Source: Gigaspora rosea (taxonomy: Eukaryota > Glomeromycota > Glomeromycetes > Diversisporales > Gigasporaceae). From it: DNA of 64,000 bases. The notes below the pieces were generated by a model. That model did not search any database. It was given only the letters and a program-made list of their open reading frames with translations, and had not been told where the DNA came from. The stretch lies in the NCBI GenBank assembly GCA_003550325.1, contig QKWP01001084.1:107838-171837 (forward strand), written 5' to 3'. Made by a program: the position numbers and the translations under genes. Of this stretch, positions 33,495 through 45,348 are shown piece by piece (the first letter of the stretch is position 1; the number at the start of each line of letters is the position of its first letter).

Positions 33495-34501
33495 CGATCT
33501 CTATGCGGAATAAAGTACCTACCTGCGTACTTACGTATGTAAGTGATGCAAATTATTTTTACACATAAATTAAATATATATATAAAACAAATAATACACA
33601 TCACATCCATACCGTATACAACAAGCATTCAAGATCTACACAAACTATTTTGGCACGAAGGTATTATTCCCGCAAAATATGGTAATGATAAATATATATT
33701 TGATATATATGTTTTAGGTGGAAACGGAATTTGTGAATTCGGAATTTATATATAAAACCTTTTTGGGGTTAATTTTATTCCCTAACCCTAATTTAACTAG
33801 AAAATTTCACTTAAATTCCCTAACAACATATATAGATATGATTGGCTAAAGATCATGCTGCTAATACAGAATATATCGCTTATCATCAATGAACCACTTA
33901 AATATATTTATGTTTGATCTATTTAAATCGATATTTTTAGGTTAAAAAATTGATAATTTTTTTTACGAGATAAAATTGCATTTTTTTTTTTTTTTTTCTC
34001 AGTAGGTTTTTAATCAATAAACCGAATATTTTACACATACCTCATAAATTCCTGTACCCCTGGCCCAAACGATATAAATCTTTATTTTGAACCATATCGA
34101 TAAATATTTTTGCATCATATCGATATTTTTCCGTGTCTCTTGTTCTAATTATAATGACCTATTTATGTAGAGTTCTAAATAGGTTAGGTCAGGCCCGATT
34201 CAGATCAACTCTGATCCAGTAACAGTTAAATGGGGCTTTTGCTAACAAAATGATCCTCCGAGCTATTATTACACTAGGAAAATCATAAATCTATTTTTAG
34301 AAAAAAATCATAGCAACGGAAGAAATTTATTTAATTCTATACGTGTGTTGTATAGTTTTTAATAAACCACTGTAATGATCCGCCTTGGCTATAGATAGTA
34401 GTTGATATATTTATATCCGGATTAATCCAGAAAATAAATCCGGATATAAAAATTCGGATAATCAGTATATTACTTAACTTAGTTGTCCAAAAAAAAAATT
34501 A

Positions 34502-34534
34502 GGTACGTACGTACGTACGTACTGTACATACGTA
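34502..34534 (+). repeat. Exact 33-bp GTAC-rich repeat, copy 2
   Basis: Identical to 33462-33494, offset 1040 bp, in the same orientation. Confidence 0.85.
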
Positions 34535-34664
34535 ATATCATATGATAAAACGAAATTAGATGAGAACATTTTGAATTTCAGAATTTACGTCGATTTGAAT
34601 TGGCACGTGTTATTTCTCGATTTTCACCATCGTTGAAATGACCAAGGTCAATTAGTGATGCAGG

Positions 34665-34774
34665 TAGAGATGTGATCCGTTATCCGTTTCCATCCGTTTT
34701 CATATTAAAATCCGCGGATATCCGCGGATTTTAATATTAAAACGGATGAAAACGGATAACGGATCACATCTCTA
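34665..34774. mobile_element. Palindromic hAT-like MITE, 110 bp
   Basis: This is an almost perfect palindrome: TAGAGATGTGATCCGTTATC ... centre CCGCGGATATCCGCGG ... GATAACGGATCACATCTCTA. It is flanked by perfect 8-bp duplications GATGCAGG (34657-34664 and 34775-34782). It is non-coding and likely recent, because arms and duplications are nearly intact. Confidence 0.9.
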
Positions 34775-34782
34775 GATGCAGG

Positions 34783-35190
34783 CATGAAACCACAGCAATG
34801 TAATAAACTACTGATAATAATTACGTATTATATAATGTATTAATAACAACAATAAAAATTGTGCATTTTATCAATGAAGATAATAATAATTATTAATTAA
34901 TCACATTGGATATTTCATTGAGCTTTTTCATTGATATTTATAAAAATAATTCTTTATTGTTACATGCTTCTTTTTTTTTTTTATTCATTATATTCGAATC
35001 GATCTTTATCGCCTTGTATTACATATTTTCTTCTTCAACACTTTATTGATTCGTAAGGATATGGCTTCATGACTCGTAAAATTCGTTAATCTTCTGTGTA
35101 ACTCGAATTCAAGCTAATAATATCTTTAAGGTTATGTCGAAAATTTTACGAAATAATCTGTGCTACCCACCATGCTGAGCATGGCGGACG

Positions 35191-35223
<33 letters not shown>

Positions 35224-37023
35224 AATTGTGGTAATTATCTTCTTATTAGATTTGAGTTAGACAAGACACTGACCAGATAAACAAATGCGGATGTTTCTAC
35301 ACGGGAAATGCAAAAATTATTAAAATATACGAATGTATTCTTTTAATGTATGAAAATATAGCTAGCATTAATATTTAAGCGAGCATATATTAATTCATTT
35401 TTATTCGCTATTTATTTATTTATATATTTTTTTCGCTTGCTTTTTTTTTTAATAATTGTTAAATGAATACCGATTCTAAAAAGACAATTCAGAATCGATA
35501 TAAATTCAGAAATGACGTGGAACAGGAATACATAAATTACTTTTTATCATTATTCAAATTGCATTTATTGAAATTTTATTTTGATTGAAATTTTATTTTG
35601 CAATCGATTAATTCATAACCAAAAGCTAATTTCGGAGGCAAATTAATTCTAGTCATTTTCGTTAGAGTTAAGTTTAGGTTTAAAGTTGGTGCAATTTATA
35701 AAAAAATTGTCGGTACAATATATTGAATTAATCGTCTGTAAAGTAATCTTGTCTGTAAAATATTTATCTACGAACTAAGTTTTCAACAAGTCGTTTGTCG
35801 GTGAAATAATATGGATATAAATTCATTTATTTATTATGTTTATTATGTATTTATTGTTTTATTTTTATTTTAATTTACAAGAATAATGAAGTTTTAACCC
35901 TTTCGAAAATTAATTTATTACAATATTAATTATATTATATAGTTAGTTAATGGATGCGTAACAACCAATGACGGTTTTATTTGGCAGGCGAAAGATCCGA
36001 AGGATCACAGGGTGATCGTTTTTACATGACAATTAAAAAAGTATCTGGCTTTAAATTTAATGTGCTAACATAGACTGCGAAGGGGCTCAGGTTGCAAGCA
36101 CATTAAATTCAAAACCAGATGCGCTGTTATTGGATGCGAAACGGATTTCTTTTTCTTTATATCAAATAAATCACTTGAGCTTAATCGAGTCTATTTGGTA
36201 TAAAATAGTACTTTATATGACCTACATTTATATAAATTTTAATTTTAAGATAATGTTCTTGGTTTTAGCGCGACGCAGCTGGATACATCCGGTTATATTT
36301 ATATCCGGATACATTCGGATATATTTATATCCGGATTTAAAATATGATATATTTTTTGATTTTATTTATATCCGGATTCTAACTCTAGCCTTGGCTGATT
36401 CGATACTTCTAAAACATGTAGTACTATCTCTCATACTTTTTTGAATGGATGATCTTGGAACGACTTCGTTATTGATCTTCTTTCGAAGACTATTAAATAT
36501 AAATAATTAAATACATTTAAACCGCGTGCCGAAAGCCATGTGAACCCGTATATAATTAGATATCCATATATATATTATCGTGCGGGTCTTATGTGACAAC
36601 CTGACTAAAAGTAACTTAATATAACACTCTTAAATGTCAAATAAAACTTAGCGATTGATAATTTAGACGTAAAATGATTAATTCCTTTGAAGACATAGAT
36701 TTACCATCAAACATCAACACTAAGCAATGATGCAAAAAACATTAAATCAGCACAACCAACACTACAAAGTTAAAGAGCAAATGATATAAGCAACGAATTT
36801 AAGAAAAATACCCTCAATAAATAAAGAAGAAAAACAATTCAAGCACCGAGCAATAGTCAAGCAACTGATCGATGTCAATTTATTTCCTTTAATAACTAGC
36901 TTAAAATAATTCTTTCACAATTTTAAAGCAGCCAAACTTAATATTTTCATCGCCAAACAAATAGTAATTTTAAATACACTCGACTTAATAATATCTTTGA
37001 CCATCAGATAACAATTCTAAATA
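34783..37023. other. Gene-free region with small repeats
   Basis: A T13-A22 run lies at 35191-35225. A hairpin at about 36041-36120 pairs ATCTGGCTTTAAATTTAATGTGCT with AGCACATTAAATTCAAAACCAGAT. Between 36290 and 36380 the word ATTTATATCCGGAT recurs three times; related words lie at 34408-34460. The 104-codon frame at 36130-36444 crosses these repeats and is not called. Confidence 0.45.
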
Positions 37024-37174
37024 CAGTTAGATCTCTCTAAATGCAACCATAACTTCTCTAAATGCTTGGCTGGCTTGGTCTTAACTCATATATTTACTTA
37101 TAAATTTTTACCTCTCTAACTAAAATGCATGGTGTTTAAAGGTCCTCGCCTATGCATTTAGAGAGGTCTGACTG
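37024..37174. mobile_element. TA-flanked MITE, 151 bp
   Basis: CAGTTAGATCTCTCTAAATGCA at the left mirrors TGCATTTAGAGAGGTCTGACTG at the right. TA lies on each side (37022-37023 and 37175-37176). The CAGT ends plus TA fit a Tc1/mariner/pogo-type non-autonomous element. Confidence 0.8.
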
Positions 37175-37416
37175 TACATCTCATTATAATGTCTCTACCC
37201 ACAATTTTAAATACATTCGACCTAATCATGTCTTTACTCAACAAATAATACATCCGACAGAATAATATCTTCTCTCAGCAAATAATTTTAAATATAACAA
37301 ATTTCTTTATCATTTCAATATAATATATAATATATATTTTTTTACACAAGGAAATAAATCCAAAAAGTATATCCTATTATGTATATTTACTAAAATCGAT
37401 GTAATTAACCATTTAT

Positions 37417-37714
37417 GCATATCGGCGGATTTGCAAAATTGGTTTTACAATAGTTTGTAAAACGAACTTAAATTTTAATGACTTTTATTACGTGCATGTA
37501 TATAAATAATTTTAAGGAGTAATTAACAAGTTTGTAAAACAAACTTAAATTTTAGTGACTTTTATATCGTTATTGTCAATTACTCACGTAATAAAAACCT
37601 TAAAGCATATTATATACTCACGTAATAAAAATTTACATTAAAACATCAATTGAACTTATGTCATTAAAAAATTTAGGATTCGTTTTACAAACCCATGTGA
37701 ACCCGCCGATATGC
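37417..37714. mobile_element. Inverted-repeat element with GCATATCGGCGG ends
   Basis: GCATATCGGCGGATTTGCAAAA at the left pairs with TTTTACAAACCCATGTGAACCCGCCGATATGC at the right, with small indels. Inside, GTTTGTAAAACRAACTTAAATTTTARTGACTTTTAT occurs twice in direct orientation (about 37452 and 37528), and CTCACGTAATAAAAA also twice. No transposase is seen. Confidence 0.65.
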
Positions 37715-37929
37715 TTACCTTGTCATGTTCTATGTTTTGCATGAGCTTATTTCATAAAATAATTTCTCCTAGGCGAAAGATTACAGATTCGCCCGAAACA
37801 CAATTAGGCGTCGTCATGATTTTTTGAGGGTTCATATCTTGGTGGTGGCATCTTGCAATAAATAATAATTGCACAGGCATAGCTATTTAGGAAACATATA
37901 TTAAGACTAGGAAACAGGCCAAAAATAAC

Positions 37930-38415
37930 AAGCTATAAATACAAAGAGTGGGATGAAATTCTCTCTTCTGTACTTTCTAGCTTATCAAACTATGAAACAT
38001 GAACAACCAAATTCACTCCATTTTTCCTTATATATGGATGTGAAGCAAAATTACCAATAGAAACTATAATAAAAACCTACTATGAAGAAAATAAATCATT
38101 CCAAGAAGCCCTTTTAAAAAGATCTTTTGAAATTGAAGATGTTTTACTAAAACAACAAAAAGAAGCTCTGAAAAATATTCAAGAAGCACAAAGTTCAAAC
38201 AGAACATTATGACAAAAATGTCAAATATAACAAATTAAAAGTAGAAGACAAAGTTCTTGTTGCAAAATTGCTTCTTAAAAATGTGTTCTTTGCAAAACTA
38301 GAAGAACAATTTATGGGCCCTTATATAATCCAGATTTTGAGTCTATAAACTACAAATATTAGATAACAAAAAAGTAAAAGATCCAGTTCATAGTGATAGA
38401 TTAAAATTGTACTAT
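37930..38415 (+). pseudogene. Ty3/gypsy pol remnant, left part
   Basis: Broken frames match the C-terminal integrase part of a Ty3/gypsy polyprotein: EWDEILSSVLSSLSNYET, then TPFFLIYGCEAKLPIETI, then HYDKNVKYNKLKVEDKVLVA, FAKLEEQFMGPYII and VHSDRLKLYY. An in-frame TGA falls before TPFF and frameshifts lie near 38200 and 38320. The remnant is cut at 38415 by the DNA transposon and goes on at 46134. The 5' end is unclear and no LTR was found. Confidence 0.75.
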
Positions 38416-40105
38416 CTAGGGGTTAGTAAAATTACGGGGGGGACAACTTATTATTAATGCATAGCCAATAAAAATGATCTGCATTACTTCGTGTAACAAT
38501 CATCTGGATTTATAATATAAATGTTCATGGTTCTATACCAAAAAACTTTTAGCAGTATTGAGCGACCACTGATTCAAGCTATGTTATTACTATTTTCAAT
38601 TTATGTTATCTGACGGATTCGTATAGAAATTCGGTACGTTTTGGCGTTCGCAGGAACTGAATATTGCTCATTTAATCGTCAATTACTAAATTCAACCTTT
38701 TATACACTTTATTGTAAGAGCGAAGTCTTGGTGTGCTTTAGAAGGTAACATCTATGGTCGATATTTAACTTAGGCAATGATTATTTAAAATTTTAATGCA
38801 ATATATTAAGACAATTTTTAGGTACATTATTATAAAACAATTAGTGAGAGTAAAAATTAGGCAATAAGAAATTAGTTTTTGGTTTTTATAATTGGGTGGG
38901 TTAGCTTTTGATCGATCTTTCCAATGTAATTTATTAGGCGCATAAATTTAAAAGTCGCTCAATTAATTGAGTATTCAATTTATTTTATAACTTTAGACTT
39001 TGCACTCCTTTATGTAACGTACCGCACTGATTAAGACCCGGTCTAAAACAAATACTTAACCAAAACACCTAGGTATATCGCATGGTAGAAAATCTCTATC
39101 GCAAATTAGAAAAATTTTAAGTATACAATCTGGAACTCAAAAGAGTTGCCACAATTAATGGAATTCCTGTAGTTTTTACCAGGTATTTTAAATGGGGGAT
39201 TTAATAAAAACAAAAAGGGAACTTTTAATTAATATGATACAGTAAATTAAAAATCTTAAGAGATTCACAGGTTGTTTTGTCTTATTTAAATTGATTCAAT
39301 TAAATATTGATTAATAAATAAAAGAATTAAAAAAATTTATAAACAATAATTGAGAACAAATAAATTTGAATTCTAGTTTTTACTTTTCGAAAGTTGTCAT
39401 GTATAAAGGAAATAATTTCTTTTAGATTGAGCCAAAAATCTAAAAAACTCTAGAAATTCAGTTTAAGGTCAATTGCTTTTTGGTATTTATTATATTTTGC
39501 TTTTTGTTGCCATTTAATAATTTTATGATTAGTTAATGATCCAATACAAATTTCAATAGCATAATCTAATTTCATTTTTCTACAAAATTCCCATCTTTTT
39601 TGATATATTTAACCGTTTAACCCATTTTTATAGAGATGTTATGATTACATTGACTAAAAGAATTGCCACCCTCGGTGGATCTAAAGATTACCCAAAACTT
39701 TCTTTACCTCACGTTTCACTAACGCAGACTTCAAAATTATATTGTAATCCAAAAGTCCATTTCAAATACCACTTATATGCTTTTTTCATCCTATGCTTTC
39801 GTTATAAATCATCACCTTCAACGTCAAAAGAACATCGTCCGTATGAATTGCTTATCACTTTAGAGATTTCAATTACCTTTATTCATCCTATACCTTTGCA
39901 TAGCAGACTTCACGATTGCATTTCAACCGAATAGCCACTTTTAGCAAATTTAAATACCAAGACTATATTGTTCAATTGCTATTTTTGATTGTAAAACCTA
40001 GATATAAATTAATTTAATTCTTTTATCCGAACATTCTTATTATCAAATAAGGTAGAGTCCACATGAATTTACATACCAATTATGATTATTTTTAATTTTG
40101 TTTCG

Positions 40106-43100
40106 TCAAGTAAAAAGTCGACCTTTCTTTTTCATTTCTTCATTGAATTCCGAGCTATTTTGCAAATGATTAAACAGTAAGTCTATAAGAACAGATTTTT
40201 TTTTTCCTTTAATTTTTACTGGTTCATTTTGAAATGCCTGAATAAGAGTCTTGAGATCAGGTAATGTGAATGCCTTCTCGAATGCACTCTTAGCTCCATT
40301 ATCTCGGGCCCAAATCTTAAGCTGACAAAGTGCCAAGTCAAGATCTTCTGGTAGCATCCCTTTCTTAAATGTAACACACTTTTTTTTCGGTTTATCTTCT
40401 TCTGTTGCATTTTTTTTTAAATCTGCATTCATTGCCTTAACATTTTCTCGTAAACTAGATGAGCCCTTTTCTGGAATGTATTCCATAAATCGTCGCCAAG
40501 ACCGTTGTCTGCTTCGCATGTAAACATTGATCAAGCGCGTCAATAGATAGTCTTCAGTTTCTTTTGTTAATTGAATATCGCCGCGTATGAGTTCTGAAGG
40601 TAATTCTTGATCTTCATATTGAAGCTTATATGCTATTTGCAAAAGACCATTAAACTGCTCCTTTAACGGTTGATTGCCTAAAAGATTGTTATTAATGTAA
40701 ATTAAAATATTTGGTCCATACTCAATATGCTTTTCAAATAATTGAAGAATGAGCGACTCTAAATAATACATAAATTGGGTAAAGTTGGTTCCTGGAATAA
40801 TCATAGTTGTCTTTGAACGAGTATAGTATATATATTATACATGTTCAAAGCTAAAAACATTTAGAAATAACTTAATTTTTGCGAATTCTTTATGTGCTAA
40901 TGTTAATGCATCACTTTTAGTTAACTTATATATGGTCCATCCAACAATATATTGAAATTTTGATGCCTTAGCCGGTTCTAAGTTAACGATTTTCTCAGGT
41001 ACAATCCATGATTCTGTATAATTCGGAATGAGCTGACTATGATATTGTCCAATGTGTGCTTGTTTAAATGTAATTCTTATCATTTTTTCAAGCATCATAT
41101 ATCCTACCAACCGTTGAGTTTCTACACTAATATTATCTAGGACCAACAATTGGAAGTCGTTAAGCCAGTTACCCGCACATTTGTAATTGTTTAATCTACT
41201 TTCTAGGTTTGTCGACCATGTCATGAACCATTGTGTATTTTTTTTTAATGGAACAGAATCTAATGCAATTTGACGAATATTTTTTGACAAAGTTACCAAA
41301 AAATCTTCCACACCATACTTATATAATAAGGATTCAATCAGCTGTACTCTTTCAAATTGCAAGCAATTAATAGTTGCGTTTTCTGTTCTAACGTTCTCAT
41401 TATTTGAAGATAGTGGCAGCCGTATTCGTCCCATTACCAAATCATCGTTAAGAAGTTCTTGGAATATTTGGCGGCTAAAAGTAGAAAGCGTCCCAATCTT
41501 GTCTTTATAGTAATTGTATGGTTTTAAATTTTGCTTGTTAGATTGTAAAACTGTCCGGTAATCTCTATAAAGAAAATAAAATAAAATTAATTAAAGTTTT
41601 ATTGGTAAAATTGCATAAACAAAATTACCTTCGTTTTAAATCAGAGTGCATGCCTGAACTATCTGCTGAACCGTAATTTAGGCTTTGTATTTCTGATGTC
41701 ATTTGCATTGTAATTGTTAGTTTGTTTATCGCATACCCGTAGGATTGAACTGTTTGCGTAGAAGAATCACCACCCATTTCTCTTATTGTTCCAAATAAAC
41801 CCTCAAGCATATCCTGAGAAACCCTCCTTGGTTGAATTATAGCACCTGGCCAGTTTGTAAGTACGTACTCTACAATCCCAAGAAATCCATTAATTGATAA
41901 AATCAAATCAAACTGACACTGGGCAGAAAACCATTGACTTGGCTCCTTTTTTTGTTTATCGCCTTGAATAAACCATCGTTTTATTTCTTTTAAAGTGTTC
42001 AAGCGTGGGTCTTCTAAAGAAGAAATGCATATTCGGCTATGTGTAATGTCTCGATACATATGTGCGTAACGGATAAATAACTAATAATAACATAAAAATG
42101 CATTGTATTTAAACTTTTAAATCAAATAAATCCATTTTAAATCACTAGCATACTTTAAAAGACCACTATTATGGTCTAAAAAATACCCGAGTGCCTTGAG
42201 AAATGCAGCTTAATTCCGGAATATTTGCCATAGCTTTTTCAACGTCGAATGATAACGTATGCTCCGCAAGGTCTACTCTCATTTTGCTCCAAGGGGTAAG
42301 CCATATATGTCGCTTTGTCAACTTGGTGGCTTTTGCCGTGATATGTTTTGCTGTATGATCATATACTCCTCTAAAATGCCGCCAACTAATTTCCCACCCA
42401 TCAAACATTATCTCTCTTACACTCTTGTTTTCGTCATTACTAGTATGACTTTTGGAAATATTATTCCTTAACTTCTTGAAAACATGGGTTGAATCGTTTA
42501 AAAAAAACCATGTTTTGCCAGTTACAGGATTAATAGCAAGATGTGATACCCAATGTTCATTCTCATCATATACAGGACGAATATCACAATATAGTGATTT
42601 CCATATAAACGGCACAATTTTTCCATTACTTTCAATCATAACTTCTATATTCAAAGAATTATCCACTGAGATTTCAGTAAGCACTTTACCAAGATACCAT
42701 TCATTATTAATTATGCTTCGAACTTCACATGGATCATTAATGTTCCAAATAATCTTGGTTGGCATTGGAGGTCGTAAGGATGAACGTAAAACATTATGGT
42801 AAGTTTGTGTAGAGCCTGAAAGTTGAATCAAAAATTTGGTACGTTCCACGTTAAAAGAAATTATTTGAGCTGGTTGATAACTTTTTTTTCCTGGTTTATT
42901 TGACAACAGAACTTCTACTTTATCGTTCACTTTCCAAGTCATTGCAAACCAATCGAAGCTTTTAATATGCCTCCTATTTTCACCTGCTCCGTCACAAATA
43001 GAACCATACGTATGAATCGCCACACACTCAAGCTTGGCAGCCAGGTGAAAAATAATTGTATTAAGCGTATGAGCATTTATTGTTTCAACCCCGAAGTAAG

Positions 43101-45103
43101 CTATCGGAAAGTTAAATGGATGGGATATTGAATGCCATACAATTTGGTGCACTTGAGTTGCTAAAACTCGCTCACGCTCTTTTTCATTGTCATAATTACA
43201 TTCAGCATGATTTTTCATATCATTCGAGCCTTGAATATCATAAAGACATTGTTCGCCAAATACTTCAAGTTCAGCATTCTCATCATCAAAATCGATATAC
43301 CCAACATATTTATTGTCACGTTGGCTCCATAAAAGTCCTACAATAATAAGATTTATAGATTTATAAGTATCATGAATTTTTTTTTTTGTTTTTTTTTTTT
43401 TTCTTTTTGAATTTTAAATGAATCATGCGAGAAGAAGCCAATACGTGCATAGCCCCACATGCCATTTGCCTCCATGCTAGCCACCATTCGCTTTACAACC
43501 TTATCTTGCCAACCTGTACCTTGATCAGCCTCGTTAATATAATTTTTAAGCGTTGATAACGACGGCATTCTAATAACTGACTTCATTGCTTTATACGCAG
43601 CAGGGCTTCTACTATAAATAGAAATTGCCCACCGAATAAACCTGAAATAACATACCGGTAATAAGATTTTTTTTTTTATTAAAAGATTTTTTTTTCTTTT
43701 GTTAAAAGAACATTCATATTTTTACTCACATAGGATGGTATCGTATCCCTTTTGGTTTTTTACTTTGTACGTTGACCAGCTCTTTTAAAATAATATTCGA
43801 TATGTTTTCATGTTTTTTGTCTAAAACTTCATCAACAACATTGTGAACAATGCTAGTTAATGGTTCTGACGCTTGTTCTTCTTCTGCTTCAAACTTTAAT
43901 CTTAAACGGTCACGAAGATCATCAATTAATTCTTTCTGTGATTGGATGGTCTGAGGTAATAATATTTATTTAATAATGAATATAATTTATTGAATTAAAA
44001 TTAAATTAAAATAAATACCTTCCGTGCTCTTTGAACTGTTTCAACTAAAACTTCTCTGGAAGCATGTGATGTCTTAATAGATTGAACGCCATGTTTATGC
44101 CGGCTTTCAATTTGATATAGTGTGTTACGTAACATTTTACAATTTGCACAGGTGTCTCCACATAAGACAAGGAGAGTACAGTCGATCTTGCGATAAGCTT
44201 CGTTTTCAAGCCCTTTATTCTCTAAACTCGCAATTATCTCGTGATTATTTTTCGGTCCTAGGGAATTCGAGTACAAATGATCACCTCGTAAGTAAGTCGC
44301 TCGTTCAAATCCTATATATATTGTAAATAATGTTATTAAACAAAAATATGATTATTCAAATCAATAACATACTTTCCTTTAGTGTATTGTCCTACACAAA
44401 CATTTGCTTCTTTAAAAAATCGCACAATCGAATAAATTTCATTGACCACTGAGATTTTATAGTTAATGCCATTTGCTTCTAAAGTATTGTCCCTTACTTC
44501 TAATCCATTAACAAAAATCGAACACTTAATAGGCTCTCGGTATCTATGAAATGCTTCTCTTATGTAAAGTTCCTTTTTCATATTTGCATTACAAGAGACA
44601 AGGCATAAAAGTTCTTCACTTTCAATTAAATTTGTACTCGTTAATTCTATATCATCATATATCATTGTCATTAAAACATTTTTAATAGAAAGTAATGTGA
44701 CGATTTCATTTTTTTTGAAATAAGACACATGATTCTCTCCTTTTATTATTTGCCCAACACTTAATTCGTTGCAATTGGGCTTCAAAAATATTGTGGCTAA
44801 TGCTGATTTTTTGCCTTTAAAAAAACGTTTGCCATTGAGTGCTTTTATCCATGCTGAAAAAGAAGAAAATCGGTTTTGTGTAATCATATCATATACATAT
44901 GCACGCTTTTCAGATTTTTCATATAAAAGACGACCCTCAGCAGACTTCTTAAGCGTTGGAAAAAACCATACACTCTGACCATTAAGATCAGGACGAAGCC
45001 GATAAAGCTGTTGCAAAGCTTCATCTTCGGGGTCTTTCTGATGCTTTATCCGTTTTTTTATTGGCTTGTTTATTACTTTTTCAGATAAAATCCTATTTCT
45101 CTA
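40106..45103 (-). pseudogene. P-element/THAP9-like transposase with a Tudor-like insert (disabled copy)
   Basis: Exons on the minus strand: about 45103-44373, 44311-44019, 43950-43730, 43641-43403, 43337-42187, 42080-41629, and 41564-40106. Introns are GT-AG unless noted and four of the six junctions keep phase. Visible blocks: a CGDTCANCKMLRNTL Cys pair; FIRWAISIYSRSPAAYKAM and RMPSLSTLKNYINE (P-type core start); SHDSFKIQK + GLLW...YVGYIDFDD (first Asp at 43424-43422); YGSICDGAGENRRHIKSF (second Asp at 42993-42991); DSTHVFKKLRNNI; and SQDMLEGLFGTIREMGGD (Glu at 41804-41802). The order matches P-element/THAP9 transposases, which use an RNase H-like fold. A tandem Tudor/Agenet-like segment splits the core, and a SAP-like stretch (DLKTLIQAFQ...KIKGKKKSVLIDLL) lies near the end. 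Lesions: the 43402 donor reads AA in an A-run; the 44373/44311 junction is out of phase; and TAA at 40837-40835 interrupts an otherwise continuous last exon. No THAP zinc finger is seen upstream. Confidence 0.8.
42571..42930 (-). other. Coding segment for a tandem Tudor/Agenet-like module in the transposase
   Basis: This lies between the second catalytic Asp (CDGAGENR) and the DSTHVFKKLRNN block. Two similar units are seen. Unit 1 runs from VNDKVEVLLSN through YQPAQIISF and FLIQL to SSLRPP. Unit 2 runs from NINDPCEVRSI through WYLGKVLTEIS and IEVMIES to SLYCDIRPV. Each follows the plan 'x-G/N-D-x-V/C-E-V ... W/Y-x-x-A/G-x-V/I ... hydrophobic strand ... LRP/IRP' known from Tudor and plant Agenet domains. 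Known Tudor folds bind methylated Lys or Arg. Binding here is inference; aromatic-cage residues cannot be assigned by eye. Confidence 0.6.
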
Positions 45104-45288
45104 AAATGGCAATTTAAAATTAGTTAATCGTATGTGCCATGATTGCATATAAGAGATAAAAGGCTGATTTTTTATTATATTTAAATAATTCCCATGAGCT
45201 CCTTAAATAATGCGTACCTGATACAAATGGATCTTATCAAAATCCCTAAAATCTCAATTATGACATTATCACATTCTTTTTAAATTAC

Positions 45289-45348
45289 TATTCCATTTCG
45301 ATAACAATTATTCCATTTCGATAACAACTATTCCATTTCGATAACAAT
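45289..45348. repeat. Three tandem 20-bp repeats inside the transposon
   Basis: TATTCCATTTCGATAACAAY is repeated three times without gaps, about 190 bp upstream of the first transposase exon that I can place. Transposases of this type often bind internal repeats near the ends. That role is inference here. Confidence 0.8.

Noticed and set aside
33462-34534. CRISPR-like direct repeats
   Set aside because: Only two copies 1 kb apart in eukaryotic DNA; no regular spacers or cas genes.
42259-42802. Plus-strand frames of 70 and 116 codons
   Set aside because: Shadows of the minus-strand transposase exon.
45289-45348. Microsatellite of assembly origin
   Set aside because: Unit is 20 bp with perfect copies and one variable base, not a simple sequence artefact; kept as a real repeat.
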